A stretch of DNA of 64,000 nucleotides from Epiperipatus broadwayi (GCA_028023455.1 JAQFVV010006626.1:498001-562000), one strand, 5' to 3'. Numbered from the stretch's first letter, positions 1-14,082 are shown. A program made the numbers and translations. Notes: generated from the sequence alone by a model not told the origin.

Positions 1-740
1 CAATTAACAGTATAAAATAAAAAATAAAAAATAAATAAATTATTAGTAAAAAAAAATATTAATAGAAAGTTGAAATACATTAATCTTTAACATTTGGAGC
101 AAATAAATAAAAATAAAAACTAAAGAAGAATTATGTTTTAAGAACAGTCGATGAAGAAGTTGGTTATTGAAACATATTGGAAAAATGTAAGTACTGAATG
201 ACGTATCTAGAAAATGAGAACTGCTATAGCTAAGAAAGTTTTTATATATAGATTTTATGATGTGGATTTATTACTGGAAACTCAGAAATTTATATAATTG
301 AAAGAAAAAATGCTTGATAATTAGAAATGAAAAAAATAAATAAAATATTGCTTCATAAAATCAATTTTTATAAAAAGATGAGTGATGAAAGACTTAACTA
401 AGAAAGATTTATAGAAAATAAAAAAAAAACTGAACTGAATAGTATATTGGAGATAAGGAAATTTGCTTAATTAATGTGCTGTGTAAAAATAACAGATTTG
501 AAAAAGAAAAAAAAAGCTAAATAGTGAAACAAACAATTACAGAAAAAAAAAATAAAACTTGCGAGACACAAAGAGAGAGAGAGATTGCATTAAAAAAGTA
601 GGATAGGTGTATAAAATAAAACAATAAACAATCTGATCTTTCTATTTTTTCAGTTTGTGTTAATTGCTAATTTATTTTGAATTATTAATCTATTTATATA
701 TCTATACGTTTTTTCTTTGTCTCTATCTGTTTGACTGACT
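1..740. other. AT-rich sequence without recognisable gene
   Basis: Very A/T-rich DNA with short A and T runs. No open frame of useful length, no tRNA-like boxes and no repeat shared with the rest of the window were seen. Confidence 0.6.
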
Positions 741-746
741 GTCTGT

Positions 747-880
<134 letters not shown>

Positions 881-1097
881 ATCTGTTTATTCACTTATCT
901 ACCTATTTACACATCCATGTAGTTGTATATAGATATATCTGACTTTTAGTAACCTATTTATCTAACAATTCAATGATTGTTCAACACATACCCTTCATTA
1001 TTCATGCATTTATTGGTCTATCAAATTATTTATCTGTCTATCCATATGTCTATGTCTATTTATTTACATTTTATTAGATAATCAGATTAATTAATTC

Positions 1098-1290
1098 TCT
1101 TTGTTGGACTCTATTTTTATTATCTTCTCTTTGCTTATTATTATCTTCTCTTTGTTGATCTGTCTTTTTATTCTCTTATTCTCTTTGTTTATTATCATCT
1201 TCTCTTTGTTGGTTTTTATTTTCCTCTTCTTTTCATTGTTTATTATAATCTTCTCTTTGTTGGTCTCTTTTTATTCTCTTTTTTAAACAT
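1098..1290. repeat. Degenerate pyrimidine-rich minisatellite
   Basis: The motif TTCTCTTTGTTGGT with a TTTTTATT spacer recurs about every 25-35 bases, with several divergent copies. The top strand is strongly pyrimidine-rich. Translated frames give only I/L/F/S low-complexity peptide. Confidence 0.7.
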
Positions 1291-4200
1291 TTCTAATAAT
1301 TGGGATAACACTTAAGGCTTCTCTATTCTCTGAATTCCTCCCATTGGTTGCTGTTCATCTTCTTTTGGATCATGTTCTTCCTTCTTTTTTGCTTTTTCTC
1401 TTGTCAGCATATATGTTTCTATTATAGATTTTTATTCTTCAACAAAAAATTGTATTGAATTATTTTTACATAAGAACTTTAACTCTGAACTTTTTTTAAA
1501 AAATATCTCATAAAATAAGCTTGATATCACCTCATGCATGAAACCATATTTCACTTTAACTAACATGACTTCTATATTATTATTATCTCTAATGTGTCTT
1601 TCCTTCAATCTTATTGTCTCAATAACTGGCTTTATTTCATTAATTTATTTCCCCGGCTTTATCCTCCAGTTCTATCCTGTCCATGCACATGTGACCAAAA
1701 TGCATTTCTATTGTATTTTTTGTTATAAGTACATATTTGTATACAAACACAAGTTCATGTCAAGAAGTATTTATCAAAATCTTTTTTAGAGATCTGATAA
1801 GAATCTAATAGCAAAATAATATATAGCTACTTACAATTTTGGAATAGATACAGAAGCCAATCACTGGAATATAACTATACAATGCAGCATAATCTCCCAA
1901 AGGTTTATCTCCATTTAGATACTATAATCTACCACAACCTATGATATGGAATAAAAATGCAACAAATTTTTGCAAAGCCATTCTTCTTTGAGTCCTAGGG
2001 GCTGGAAAATATAATGTAAAATGGAGACTTAGAAGCTGGGATCATGGCAGGACTATTAACTGTACTACAATAAACAGTCAAAACAATCTGAAATTCTGAG
2101 GATTGGAGCACTTCCTGAAAAAAAAAACACTTCATGAAGTTCATGAAAAACACTGCATTCTCAAGCCAATAACAAAAAAACACACCACCTATCAGCAAAA
2201 CTGAAAGTACATCTAAATAAATTTCAACAGTAAAAAACTCAATCCAATCTACAAAATCATATCTTCATTATCTGTTCAACTTTAAATACGAACACCTTAA
2301 ATTAACATTTGTATTTCCCTTTTGTAACTTAAAACTGAATTATAACTATTATCTTCTATACACTTGTTACATTTCACAGCAATAAGTTTAAATTAATTTT
2401 GCATCAAATTACAGAATTTTGTTTTTCAAGTGTATTTCTAAAATTGAAGTTATGTTGTCACTGACCATCAAAACCAGATCATCACTGTTTCCACAGTTAG
2501 GCTGCTAATTCTAATGCTATGGAGGAACATACGGATATACCTGGAGTGATGTTTACCAGTATGTGAACATTAACTTCCCTAAATTGGTTAGCAATTTGTA
2601 ATTCTACAGGAAATTGGGGTTTAAACCATGAAGTATCTGAGGAATTGCATTTTTATCCTCAAGTTAAAAAAATAAAATTTAGTCTGAAATGGATGAGCAA
2701 AATAGATCACTCTGAGAGATTAACATATCTAACTATAAATTCACCAACTCTTCCCAAAAGTAATAATCATTCAGCATTATGAATGATCTACCAAAATAAA
2801 TCAGTCAACAATCCATCATGAGGATGGGTTAAAACAATAAAAATATAAATCAACAGTAAATCTGGTGATTGGATTGAAAATGGGTCTTCTGTAGACCAGG
2901 CTAACTATTGAGCATTTATCAGCTTCACAAATTATTTAAACTATACTTTGTATGCACCAACTTAAGTGCTAATCTATAAGAATGCAACCAAAAAAATAAT
3001 GCTGGGATATTAAAACATGCTTATCATCATCAATGCTAGTATCATTAATGTACTGTCCAACAATAAACTTAATTTCTATTAAAGACCAAACTAAATAAAA
3101 ATATGGTTCATGGATTTTGAAGAATATCCTCTTCATCGCAATCCAGGAATCATCATCACCATCTGGGTGTCCATGCAGTAAATATAAACCCCCTGTCCCA
3201 TATAACTGTTATGCACAAATCTTGCTCAGGAGGCAAGAACTTTATAATTTATTATTTGAGTAAAAGTAAAATAAATAAATACATTAAGATATTAACACTT
3301 TCTTAGTGCTGCAAAGACATAAATATTTTTTTTTATTTTTTGCTGCTTTTCTTTATCTCACACATCAAAATATATGATAAATGATTATTACTTATCAGAA
3401 AATAATAAATTTGACTTTGTTTGATAGATATTTTTGTTTACTACTGAAATAAATTTTAAATGTTCACATTTTGTTTCTGTAAATATTAAAAAAGTGAGAT
3501 CACAATCAAAACAAAGACTTTACACATCATCATTTCTAGAAAGATTATTTTCAGTTTATAAAATCAACAAAATATTTCTTAATTCTTATAATTTTTAAGC
3601 ATTGAAATGAATAATTATTTAATTTTTCTAATATTTAATGAATTATGCTTTAAAAGTTTAAATTTTTTGAATATTTATTGCAAAATTACAATATTTTTTA
3701 CTCATAAATATAAATTAGATTGTTTATACAAAGCTATTCTTGTAATTTGCTTCAGGCCATATTTACATTAGTTGCCAATATAACATTATATTTTTGAAAA
3801 TAAAATATTTCAAGTCAAAATAAGTTATTAAGAATTTATTTTTCTTGATATCTAATAAATATAGTGTAAATTATTTTTTAAAAAAAATCTAAAATCATAA
3901 TAAATTTGAAAATAAACATGTTTTTGGTTCATTGGTACTACAATGTCATAAAATCCAAATGTTTTACAGCCTTGACAATAGACAAAGGCTGAACACAGCA
4001 GGTGGGGATAATGTCTATTGTTAGACTGGGAATTTTGAATTTCCCACCTTTTACACAATTTTTTTAGCGAAACTTTTATATAATAAACTATACCATTTTA
4101 CATGCATTTTAATGTATAATACTTATGGAAAAATTTACCAGGGGAAAATTTGCCTAAACACACAAAACTGCAGAAAACAACTATGAAAAGTTAAGATAAA

Positions 4201-5770
4201 AGAACTAAATCCTAGAATATAAACTGTCATGTTATAAGGTCACACACACAACATTTCATGAAATAGGAATTGGATAGAATAAAGTAATTAAGACTAGAAA
4301 AATATTTTTAAAACAATTATTTAATATCTGATTAATAACAACAAAACAATAATGACATTGTAGTATAATATTACCAATATTTCAAACACACATTTCATCA
4401 AAAAATACATTTTTTACAAAAATTACATTAACCAACAAATTAATTTGTATTCATGAAATAATTTTAAGTTCTTAACATTTTTTCTTTAAAATTTTTAAGA
4501 CTTTTTTAAACATGTTCAAAAAATTCAATGATAGCAATATTTGATTCTACTCAGAGGGCAAATTGAGAGAGGTAAAAAATAGTAACTTAGTTTTACGGCA
4601 TATTATACTTTTTTAAAAAAAACTATTTAATCATTTGTAAGTGAAAATTGACTGGGTTTACAAAAACAAATGTCTAATAATTTGGAATATTTTCACTTAT
4701 TGAAATATTTACTCTTATCAATTCTTATACAAAACAAAAAAAAAAAACGTATTGCATTTATGAAACAAAAAAAAAATTCTATTAATAAAAAAATATATTG
4801 TGTACACACAAAATATAACTCTAGCCAAGTCTGTAGTGATTGTGTCATTTTGAGTTGCATTTTTCAATTTTCTATTCAATTAAGCTTCTCCTTGAATACT
4901 TTCTTAGATATGGAATAATTAAGGTGTCCTTTTTCTGATCTGTAGCAATTCAGGCAATTGAGAAATAGCAAAACCTGTCCATTTGGTTCTCCTCTTGAAT
5001 TACCAGGTGAGAAATATGTAGATAGAGACTTATTGCTCTTGGTTGAAGATTGGGTTGCATACTGCTTAAAGGGATTTTCACCATACCTACGTTTTCTTCC
5101 AGTGAAAGTAGATTACATGAAAAAAGGTGCTTCCTATCTTTTCACTGAACTTAGCACATGGCTTTCATTGTACAAGCCATTTTAGTGCTAAACTTAGTAT
5201 GTTATAAGCTTGATAAAAAAACTTATTTTATTCAATAGCTTGGTGTCAGCTGGATTAAGCTTGGACTGCTCTCTCTTCAACAACTATGTAAGGAATAATT
5301 TCTTGTTCTACCTTTTTAGAAGCATTAAAATTTCATTGCACTCGTCAACAGTTAAGTTAGCAATAATTCTCTCCAAACGCTTGGATATTATTACTTATTC
5401 ACACCTCCACATATATATTTTTTGTAGAATAATCTTGACCACATGCCAATTGCAATCTGTCTCTTAAATTATCATTTTCATGATAATCAGTTAAATAAAA
5501 ATTCATAAAAAACAATTGTTCCTACGTTTCTCTCCTTAATCATAGAGACTGAAAACAAGTTAAGACTTAAATTTACCAACATAAAATTCTTGTCATTCCT
5601 TTATAATTAAAAATCAAACCTTCTTGCAAAAAAAAAAAGTAGAAGATAAGTTGTTAATTGCACTAATTTGATTTTTCTTTTTTCATTATATAGAGATAAA
5701 GAAAGGAAAACTCCTATGATTAATTAAAAATAAAAACGTACAAAATTATTAAAATCTTATTTTGTTCTTC
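1291..5770. other. Unannotated AT-rich region
   Basis: No repeat family defined elsewhere in the window and no supported gene. The stretch 2.45-3.25 kb is somewhat less AT-rich. A 75-codon plus-strand frame at 4958-5185 (and its complement) has mixed amino-acid composition and might be a decayed coding fragment, but I recognise no domain and call nothing. Confidence 0.5.
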
Positions 5771-5778
5771 TCTTCCTT

Positions 5779-5785
5779 TTCTCTC

Positions 5786-5827
<42 letters not shown>

Positions 5828-5842
5828 CCTCTCTCTCTCCCT

Positions 5843-5892
<50 letters not shown>
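5779..5892. repeat. CT/CCCT microsatellite
   Basis: Imperfect (CT)n tract with interspersed CCCT and CCCTCC units. It is a polypyrimidine tract of more than 100 bases on the top strand, so it is a candidate for triplex (H-DNA) structure. Confidence 0.95.
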
Positions 5893-5899
<7 letters not shown>

Positions 5900-6571
5900 A
5901 AAAAAAAATAGACTTAAATATATTTATTATATGAGAATTTTCATACTATCATATGAGGATTTTACAATGATTGAGTTAAATAATGACACTTTAAAAAATA
6001 GGTCTAATAAATTTTAAATATTATTTTTACCCAGTAATAAAATAATTTTTTATTCTCAAACCTGAAAAACATGCTGTCAACTATCTAATTGTTTATTTTT
6101 CTTGTACATCTATGTCACCAACTGGTTAGAATATATATGTATTTTGTAGTTATAACCAATATGCATATTGAGAAGTAGTTTATTACATTAATATTTTATA
6201 TATTATATGTGAATATTTATATACATAAATAAACAGAATCGTTTTATCATTTATGAGAGTTTAATATTTGAAGATATTTATTCAAGTTATTATAATTTAG
6301 TGACAAATGTCTCATTAGATTCTGAAGAATAGATATGATATAAAGAAATATATCAATGGTTTTGTTCATAACTGTGGATCACCTATACCATAGCAAGGAT
6401 CAGTGTAAAACATCTGCATTTGGCACTTCAAAAGACAGAAGTGTAATTTATGCAACATATATTTAAAATTTGCATAATATAGGATGAATATTGATTGCAA
6501 AGTTTGCATAGTATAGGATAAATATTGATATATATTTTTTATTGCAAAGTTAGTATGTTCCTGCCAAAAGA

Positions 6572-6968
<397 letters not shown>

Positions 6969-8884
6969 GCATCTTATTTATTCTTATAGAGTAAAAGGTC
7001 TTCATTCAGATATAAATGCAGCTTCATGAACATTTTTGTTGGCAAATGTTATAAACATGATTGTTATGCTTCCATGATGTAATGTTAAGCACATATAGAC
7101 AGAGCACTATTTCCCTCAATAAACTCATAGGAACATATAGACAAGGTTCAATACTAGCTACCCATGCAGCCACTTTCAGTTTATATGCATTCTAGTGCAC
7201 ACACTGTACTTTTTTACTTGGTAACAACACCAGTCATTACCCTGTCACCTATTTTAATAAACTTGAACAGATGTGACCTAGGCATAGTAAAAACTCCATT
7301 CTGATATTTTTGCTACCACATGATCATATTTAAATTCATGGTCCACTCTATAACCTCCCAATGCACTTAGCTTAAAAATTCCTAAAAAATACTCAGGAAG
7401 CTGCTGCTGCAACAAGAATGATCTAAGCCTACAATCCATGCACAAAGTGAAATACCAAATGAACTTTGTCAGTGCCCCAACTGATACAAAACTTCCAATG
7501 ATATTTAATAATGAATGACAATGCCAGCACATAAGTGATGCAGTTCAACGATAATTTTTTTAAGTTTCTTACAATTAAATTGTGTAACTGCTCATTTTAT
7601 GTAATTGGTCAAAAGTATTCAAACATTGAACGAAGTTTTGATTATGTTTAAATTTGATGACCAGCAATATATGTAGATATAAACTATGTGTGACTGAAAA
7701 GTATCCCAAAATATGTAATCATCTTATTAATATGATATTTTTCTATGATGAACTATATATATTTGTTGACATAATCCATACCTGAGTAACAGACTTTATA
7801 TGTATAATGTAATTTGTACATGACCTAATGTATACACATAATCATTCACATAACCTGTAGAAAATCTTTATAAATCCAATATAAACTTTGACTACTAAAG
7901 AAAGTTTATCTTTGAAATGTGAACATAAAGAGAAGCGGTATATACTAATTAAAAACATTTTTTAGTTTAAAATAAAAACAGTTAAAGTTTAATAAGGTTG
8001 ATGTTCATAATAATACTAGCATTAGATTTAAAAAAAAAAAACAGTAAAAATGTCATTTTATTAAAGCTTTCATCTGCTATTGATTGAATTAAAATATTAA
8101 TAATAATATTAATATTAATCATGATTATAATTTTTTTCTAACTGAATATAAATCATTATCCGTGTGTAATTTTGTAAAAGATTCATTCACCATGTGTTCT
8201 TAAAATAAAATCGAAAAAAAAAAAAAATTAAAAATTAAAATATTGAATAGTTTGAATGATTTTGTAAGAAAATGATCAATAACGTTATATTTTAATTTTA
8301 TTGATTTTTTTTTTTAAAAAGATGATTAATATTTCAAAAATTATTCTTAATTTAATCAAAAATATATTAAAAAAATTATTTATAAAATTAGAAATAAAGG
8401 AAAAATAATAAGGATTTTAGAAAGAAATTTAATATAATACAAACTATTACCTTTAAAGATCCAAAGAGAATACAAATATATGAAACATATTACATTAAAA
8501 ATAACTTAAATAATTGTATGAATATTTGCAAAACTTCAGTAAATTTAGCTAACCACTGGTCATTTGGAAATGAATGGTAAATTATATGATATATATATAT
8601 ATATAATAAAAATCATATGCAATGGCTAATATACATATATGCTAATCATACCTAAAAAAAACTTTTTTGGAACATGGTTTAACACCATTTCAAATGTTAA
8701 TAATCTATTTTAACATTAAGCAGTTATTGCATGTATAACACCATCTAGTGTTCCATAATGAAAGTAAAATTACAATAACAAAATAAAACAGTAAAATAGA
8801 ATAAAATCTTCATACAGAGATCCAATATAACTTCAAAAAATATGAATATATAACATAACTATATACAAAACAAATTATATATAT
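6969..8884. other. Unannotated AT-rich region
   Basis: No supported gene or repeat. A minus-strand 84-codon frame at 7278-7532 has mixed composition but no recognisable domain. The region ends in a short AT dinucleotide stretch that abuts the LTR retrotransposon. Confidence 0.5.
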
Positions 8885-10842
8885 ATTATAATGGGATGAC
8901 CCTTTTCAGGACTCAAGGAAGTCGCATCTAACTATAGTCGGACTTTGAGTCTTCTTATAGAATGCCATGGATGATGTGATTTAAAATACAATCCAATTCA
9001 CTCCTCTATTAATAACCTCGTTACTCTCGGAATTCGAGCTCAGAGTAGAAATTTGCAATCGACTCTCTTCAGGCATTTCCACAAATATCCCATAGTAATG
9101 ATAAATTTAGTATAAGCTATATATAACTTTCTTATAAATATTAAATCCTAGTTGATACATACTAATTATCAATTTATATATATATATATGCGTGAGTATG
9201 TATATTTATAATTATTGGTTTTATAAAATGACTAAATAAAATAAACAAACGAGACCTGTTTAATTTTAAAATCAAGTTTAACACATTTTAATCCGTAATA
9301 AAAACAAAAATATTATCACATAAAAATATTAAAATTTAGAATTATAATCTGTGCTTATATATATACACTAATAAATTATTTAATATTCAAAAAAAAATAA
9401 TGTAATCATTTACATATATATAATTTAAAATCATGTGTATAATAAATAATACACATGATACATTATAAATCTACGTATTGTCATTAAAATGATTCAGTGT
9501 GTGTTATATGCCTATATAAGATAACATCCATTCACACTAGATTAATAATAGAATGTATCCTGATATTAGTTATGTATGTTTAAAAAGAAATTATGTTAAT
9601 TGTCAGGTAAGATTCAATTTGGAATATAATAAAACTTACTTCCAAATTGAAATAATTTAAAAACTTTTTACCTTTGTCAGCCGTCATTTTCATCAGAGTA
9701 TATATCAAAATATCAACATCTAAATTTTATTAAATAAATAAAAAAAATAAAATGTTCATCTTATCAGTTCTCCACTTTAATATACAAAGTAATTTTTCTA
9801 AGTAAATATAATTATCCACAAAGGAAATAAAGTTTAAGGGTTATTAAAATACACAATGAAGTAATCCAAGATGAGAAAGAATAACGGTTTTATATCCCTC
9901 CTTAGACGAAATAAAATGATGATGAATGTTGAAACATAAAGTTCATTGATCATCCTTCGAAGAGGCAATCCAGATATTCATTCTTTAAATATTTGCATAG
10001 TAAAATATTTAACATCTTCTTCAATATAATACTCCAATATTAAAGGCAGCTTTTTAAATGAGAATTACGACGATTATATTTTAGGCATTGATTAAGTAGG
10101 AATAAATTTACATGTTCAGGTTTAAAACATCAGCAGAAATCCTTGGCATAAATTATCTAGCCAAAGAACATCTTTATAAATTTTTGTCTTCTTAAATATA
10201 TATTTTGTAAACTCATTTCGAAGACGTTGATAACTTTTATAACCTTGTTAATTTCAATGATTATTTTTTTATAGTTCTTTATAATATTAAAAGGCAGTAA
10301 ATTAATTACTTGAAGCAGGTTTTAAAATATTGAATCTTCTTTTTTTTTCTTAAATGTGTTCTAAATTCGAACACATTTAAATTTACAGACGTAGTTCTTG
10401 CCTTGATAACTAAATAGAAGATTATTGTTATAACAATATTAGTTCATTTTTATACTGGATTAATTTCTGTAAGCATATCACATAATCATGCTCATGCTCT
10501 ATTGTTTAAAATATACAATTTGTAATGAACCCCAAACATTTATTTCCTTTGTTTCAACTGATAAAAATGCAATGTTGACTTAAGGCTTTGTCAAATGTCA
10601 AGTTTTGGTTAATAAAAAATACTATTAGTTGGAAACATTTATTTATGTGTGTGTATAAACAAATTAGAATTATTCATTTTTAGAATTATTCTTTTAATAC
10701 TAACTAGTTTATGTATATAGCTGATACATGAAAAGCTTAAGATAGGTGTAAGTTATTTATATCTGTTGATTCGATATAGGCACAGTTAAATTCACAAAGA
10801 AACACAAATTGTTTTAGGTGAGGCTCATATGGTACTCTCACA
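8885..10842 (-). repeat. 3' LTR (downstream LTR of the minus-strand element)
   Basis: Copy of 14104-16050. Its outer terminus reads ATTATAAT where the other LTR has TGTATAAC, so the terminal CA (minus strand) has mutated or the last two bases belong to the AT-rich flank. The true outer edge is therefore 8885 or 8887. The inner edge at 10842 is exact and abuts the polypurine tract. Confidence 0.9.
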
Positions 10843-10862
10843 TTACCCCCCTCCCTTAAAAA
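10843..10862 (-). promoter_or_regulatory. Polypurine tract
   Basis: On the minus strand AAAAGGGAGGGGGGTAA lies directly before the 3' LTR start TGTGAGAG. Position, purine content and G-run match a plus-strand DNA priming site. In this AT-rich window it is one of the few G-runs, and it fixes the element's orientation. Confidence 0.85.
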
Positions 10863-11343
10863 GTTCAAATTTTATATTTACCATTAAAATTTGGACACTT
10901 AATGTGTGTCAATGTATGCATTAAATATAAAGTTGTGGAGCTTGTTTTTCTTTCTTGCTTTTATCAACCCTTATTATTTATTTTATTTTCTAACCCTTTT
11001 CTTTTTCTCTATACTAAACATCATTCAGTTTAACTAGAAGGACAAGGAGGTTCATATATATAGGGTTCTTTCTTTTTCTCCCCTTTTTTATTTTTCTTTA
11101 ATGGATTTATTGTTATGTGCCTCTTTTATAGATGACACATATATTTGTTTGGTAGTCTCCATCCTGCTTTTCTTTAAGACTCATGGACTTTTTTGAGAAC
11201 TATCCAAAACATAAGAACATCCATCATTCAGCATGGATTAACTCTTAAAACGTTTTTAGTTTTCAGGTATCCTAAGAATTAATTTTAATTGCTTAACATA
11301 CCCTCATCAAAGAAAATTAATGTCTCTTTTGACTTATATACAT

Positions 11344-11346
<3 letters not shown>

Positions 11347-11381
<35 letters not shown>

Positions 11382-11400
11382 GTATATATATATATATATA
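11347..11400. repeat. AT microsatellite inside LTR element
   Basis: (TA)n interrupted once by CG, within the non-coding 3' part of the LTR element interior. Confidence 0.95.
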
Positions 11401-11532
11401 CTTTTAAATGAAAACTTTTTCTCCCCTTACCTATTCTAAATGATCTTTTCTTTCAATATTTTACTTTATACATAAGTAAAATGTGGTAAAACATTATTAA
11501 TTCATTTGACCAAAATAGGGTTTTAAAGCTCT

Positions 11533-11836
11533 AGCATTGTAAGTGCCTTTAATGTCTCCCTTTATATTTATCCAGAATGCATTGGGACCTGTTTGCTTTA
11601 TGATAGTATAAGGTCCTTCATATTGATGGTAAAACTTTTGATATTTGCTCTCTTGGGGTTTACTCAATATGAGGTGTTTTTATAAAAACTTGATCCCCAA
11701 TTTTGAATTTGTGTGAAATTGTCTTCACATTTTTATTTCTTTGACTGGCCTTTTTTTTTAACAAGTTGTTTATAAGCCTTTACTCTATCTTCTCTTGTAT
11801 CCATATATATATCCACAAAGTGCATGTACATTGGCT
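11533..11836 (-). pseudogene. Gypsy-type integrase C-terminal domain (GPY/F module), broken
   Basis: The minus strand encodes a basic linker with AYKQLVKKKASQRN, then KFKIGDQVFIKTP, a stop (TAA near 11664) and, after a frame change, KFYHQYEGPYTIIKQTGPN. The order GDxVFIKTP then EGPYxIIxxxGPN is the canonical end of Gypsy/Ty3-type integrases (GPY/F module). The catalytic HHCC and DDE regions are absent upstream. It lies between the 502-aa ORF and the polypurine tract, as expected for the 3' end of pol, and shows that the element descends from a pol-encoding parent by internal deletion. Confidence 0.75.
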
Positions 11837-12232
11837 TAATGGTGATTGTTATTACAATTTAACAACATCATGCTATATAAAATAAATCTCTTATTTATAT
11901 ATATATCCATATCAAAATATATAATAATGGACTCACATTTTATGTAGTTTCAACATCAGATTGCATTATCATGATGCTTAATTGATCTACCATTATTATT
12001 TATTTAGCTAACCATAACTTGTACTCTAATAAACCTGTGTATATTTTTTTTTATACTTTGGTTAACTTGATACATTTTATTATTATTAATATCTACTTCA
12101 CTTATTTATATACATATATACATTTATTCTCCTAAAAGAATAGCCTAATGGATTCTATCATTACCGAAAGTCCATTGTCACATCCCAAAGTCGTAATCCA
12201 TGAAGTCCTTCCTTATATGTGTGCTTTACTTT

Positions 12233-13741
12233 TTAAGCACATCCATTAACATGTTCAATGAATGTGAAGGGACCTTCATAAGTATTACACAACCTATGGA
12301 ATTGTGAACCTTTCTGTCTCTTAGCTAGTATTATAAATATCTTTATTATTGTCTGAAGACTTTTTATAATTTGTTTATCTTCAGGATTATGGTGATGCTT
12401 CATACACCATAATTTACACTTAAGACAATTAAATCTATTGCCTTCATTCATATCTTCTATATTAAACCTTCTATTAAGACAACCTTCTTTTCCATTAAAT
12501 ATTATCATTGATAATGATATTATCAGATGGTTGTCATACAATTTATCAACACCTTGTTGATGAAATGTTTTACTTTTGTTTTGGGAGTAAACACAAATAT
12601 GATGGGATGACTCAAAATACACTTCACTGTTGTATTCATCTATTATATCTTTAGATAGTGGAGTCATCTCAAGTTTCATGAGTTCATGATTTAACTTGTT
12701 ATTAATACAAGAAATCCGAAGTCTTAATTTATCTAGACATTCAGTATTATCAGTTGACTGTGTTTCTTTCAAGTCCTGAGACTCAGAATTTAATTTATAT
12801 TTCACATGATCCATATCCTCTTCTTTTTCTAAGATTTTTGGATCAGATTCAAGCACTTTAGTAATGCTGCAATGATCTTCTACTTCATTGCTCTGCTGTA
12901 TGGGAAAATGATAGTCATGACAGTTTTCTTCTGAAATATTCATTTGAACTAAGAGTGATCTGTTCTGGATGCTATCATTATATTCACATATCTCATGCTC
13001 AGGGTAAGTTTTGGATTCTTGGCATTGAATTGCCATCGATATTGTTGATGCTTTTGTGTCATGAAGTCTTTCTACTTCATTGGCAGTTTGTTTCTTTTCA
13101 ACAACAACTTTGATTTCTACTTGCATCTTTTCCTTAACATTATCAATATCTTTCTTTAACTCTTCTTTTATAGAAATTATGTCTTCTTTTAATTTCCCTT
13201 CCATATTATCCATATCAACTTTAGTTACCATATTATCATTCATTCTAGCCATTTCTCCCTTCATATCAGCATTCATTTTATTTATATCAGCATTTATATT
13301 ATTCATATCAGCTTTTATATTATTCATATCAGCTTTGGTTGCCATATCAGCTTTTATATTATTTATATCAGCTTTGGTTACCATATTAGCTTTTATATTA
13401 TTTATATCAGCTTTGGTTGCCATATCAGCTTTTATATTATTCATATCAGTTTTCATATCCATTATCATTTGGACCAATTGAGCCATATAATTATCACTTC
13501 CTTGAGGTTGTACTATTATAGCTTCAGTTACCTTTTGTGTTTGGGGTAATATTTGATCTGTCATGTGAACTTGTGAAGGATGTTCAACTTCTTCTACAGA
13601 CCCCTCAGACATTAGGACTTGTAAAGACCCTTGTTCATCACTAATTGAAGTAATTTCTATTTCACTATCTTTATTACTTAAAGATTCTTCGAAACTCTTT
13701 ACTTCCATTATTATTAGCTTTTTCCCACTTCTAGTTATCAT
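12233..13741 (-). CDS. 502-aa coiled-coil protein of LTR element (gag position)
   Basis: This is the longest intact frame in the window. It starts at an ATG 362 bases after the primer-binding site, the usual gag position. Residues 1-85 are acidic and Ser/Glu-rich. Residues about 90-215 form a coiled coil built of near-perfect 13-residue repeats of the type NNIKADMATKADI, passing into shorter heptad-like units (INKMNADM, EELKKDIDNVKEKM). Residues about 220-440 are polar, with scattered Cys and His but no CCHC zinc knuckle. The last ~30 residues contain QFHRL and YEGPFTFIEHVN, which resemble the GPY/F module at the C-terminus of Gypsy-type integrases. I see no capsid, protease or RT motifs. It may be a derived gag or a captured coiled-coil segment fused to an integrase tail. 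Intactness over 1.5 kb in a region full of decayed frames argues that it was recently functional. Confidence 0.6.
   Translation of the reverse strand: MITRSGKKLIIMEVKSFEESLSNKDSEIEITSISDEQGSLQVLMSEGSVEEVEHPSQVHMTDQILPQTQKVTEAIIVQPQGSDNYMAQLVQMIMDMKTDMNNIKADMATKADINNIKANMVTKADINNIKADMATKADMNNIKADMNNINADINKMNADMKGEMARMNDNMVTKVDMDNMEGKLKEDIISIKEELKKDIDNVKEKMQVEIKVVVEKKQTANEVERLHDTKASTISMAIQCQESKTYPEHEICEYNDSIQNRSLLVQMNISEENCHDYHFPIQQSNEVEDHCSITKVLESDPKILEKEEDMDHVKYKLNSESQDLKETQSTDNTECLDKLRLRISCINNKLNHELMKLEMTPLSKDIIDEYNSEVYFESSHHICVYSQNKSKTFHQQGVDKLYDNHLIISLSMIIFNGKEGCLNRRFNIEDMNEGNRFNCLKCKLWCMKHHHNPEDKQIIKSLQTIIKIFIILAKRQKGSQFHRLCNTYEGPFTFIEHVNGCA
13285..13455 (-). repeat. 39-bp coding minisatellite inside the 502-aa ORF
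   Basis: About four near-identical 39-bp units encode the 13-residue NNIKADMATKADI repeats. The period is a multiple of three, so copy-number change keeps the frame open. This is a direct tandem repeat without spacers, so it is not a CRISPR array. Confidence 0.85.
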
Positions 13742-14082
13742 TAACGAAAAAAAAATTTAAAGTTATATATAAATATAAGTTACTTTCCTTTCAAAGTAAT
13801 AATTTAATATATGCCATAAGATTTCATGCTGTGCTTATGCCCTTACATGTAATTCCATTTTTCCTACTTTTATAAGATGTTATTATAATATATATTTTAA
13901 TGCCCAAATTATAATTGTATTTATTTATTTATTTTAAAGTGACTGATTTATCTGTTTGCTACGGTTTATTTTATTTCAAGGTCTCTATTATTTATTATTC
14001 AGTGTTTTTACCAATTCACAACATACTCATATAATTTTTTTTTTTTAAACTATGGATTTAACTAATGGAAAACTACTGTTTC

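Noticed and set aside
4958-5185. 75-codon frame of mixed composition, possible exon
   Set aside because: No domain recognised on either strand, no clear splice sites at its borders and no conservation evidence; kept only as a remark.
13285-13455. Regularly spaced repeats resembling a CRISPR array
   Set aside because: Contiguous 39-bp coding units without spacers, in a eukaryotic retrotransposon.
13080-13481. 133-codon plus-strand frame rich in ISAFILF repeats
   Set aside because: Exact antisense of the 39-bp repeats in the 502-aa ORF; the minus-strand ORF is longer, correctly placed after the PBS and has sensible composition.
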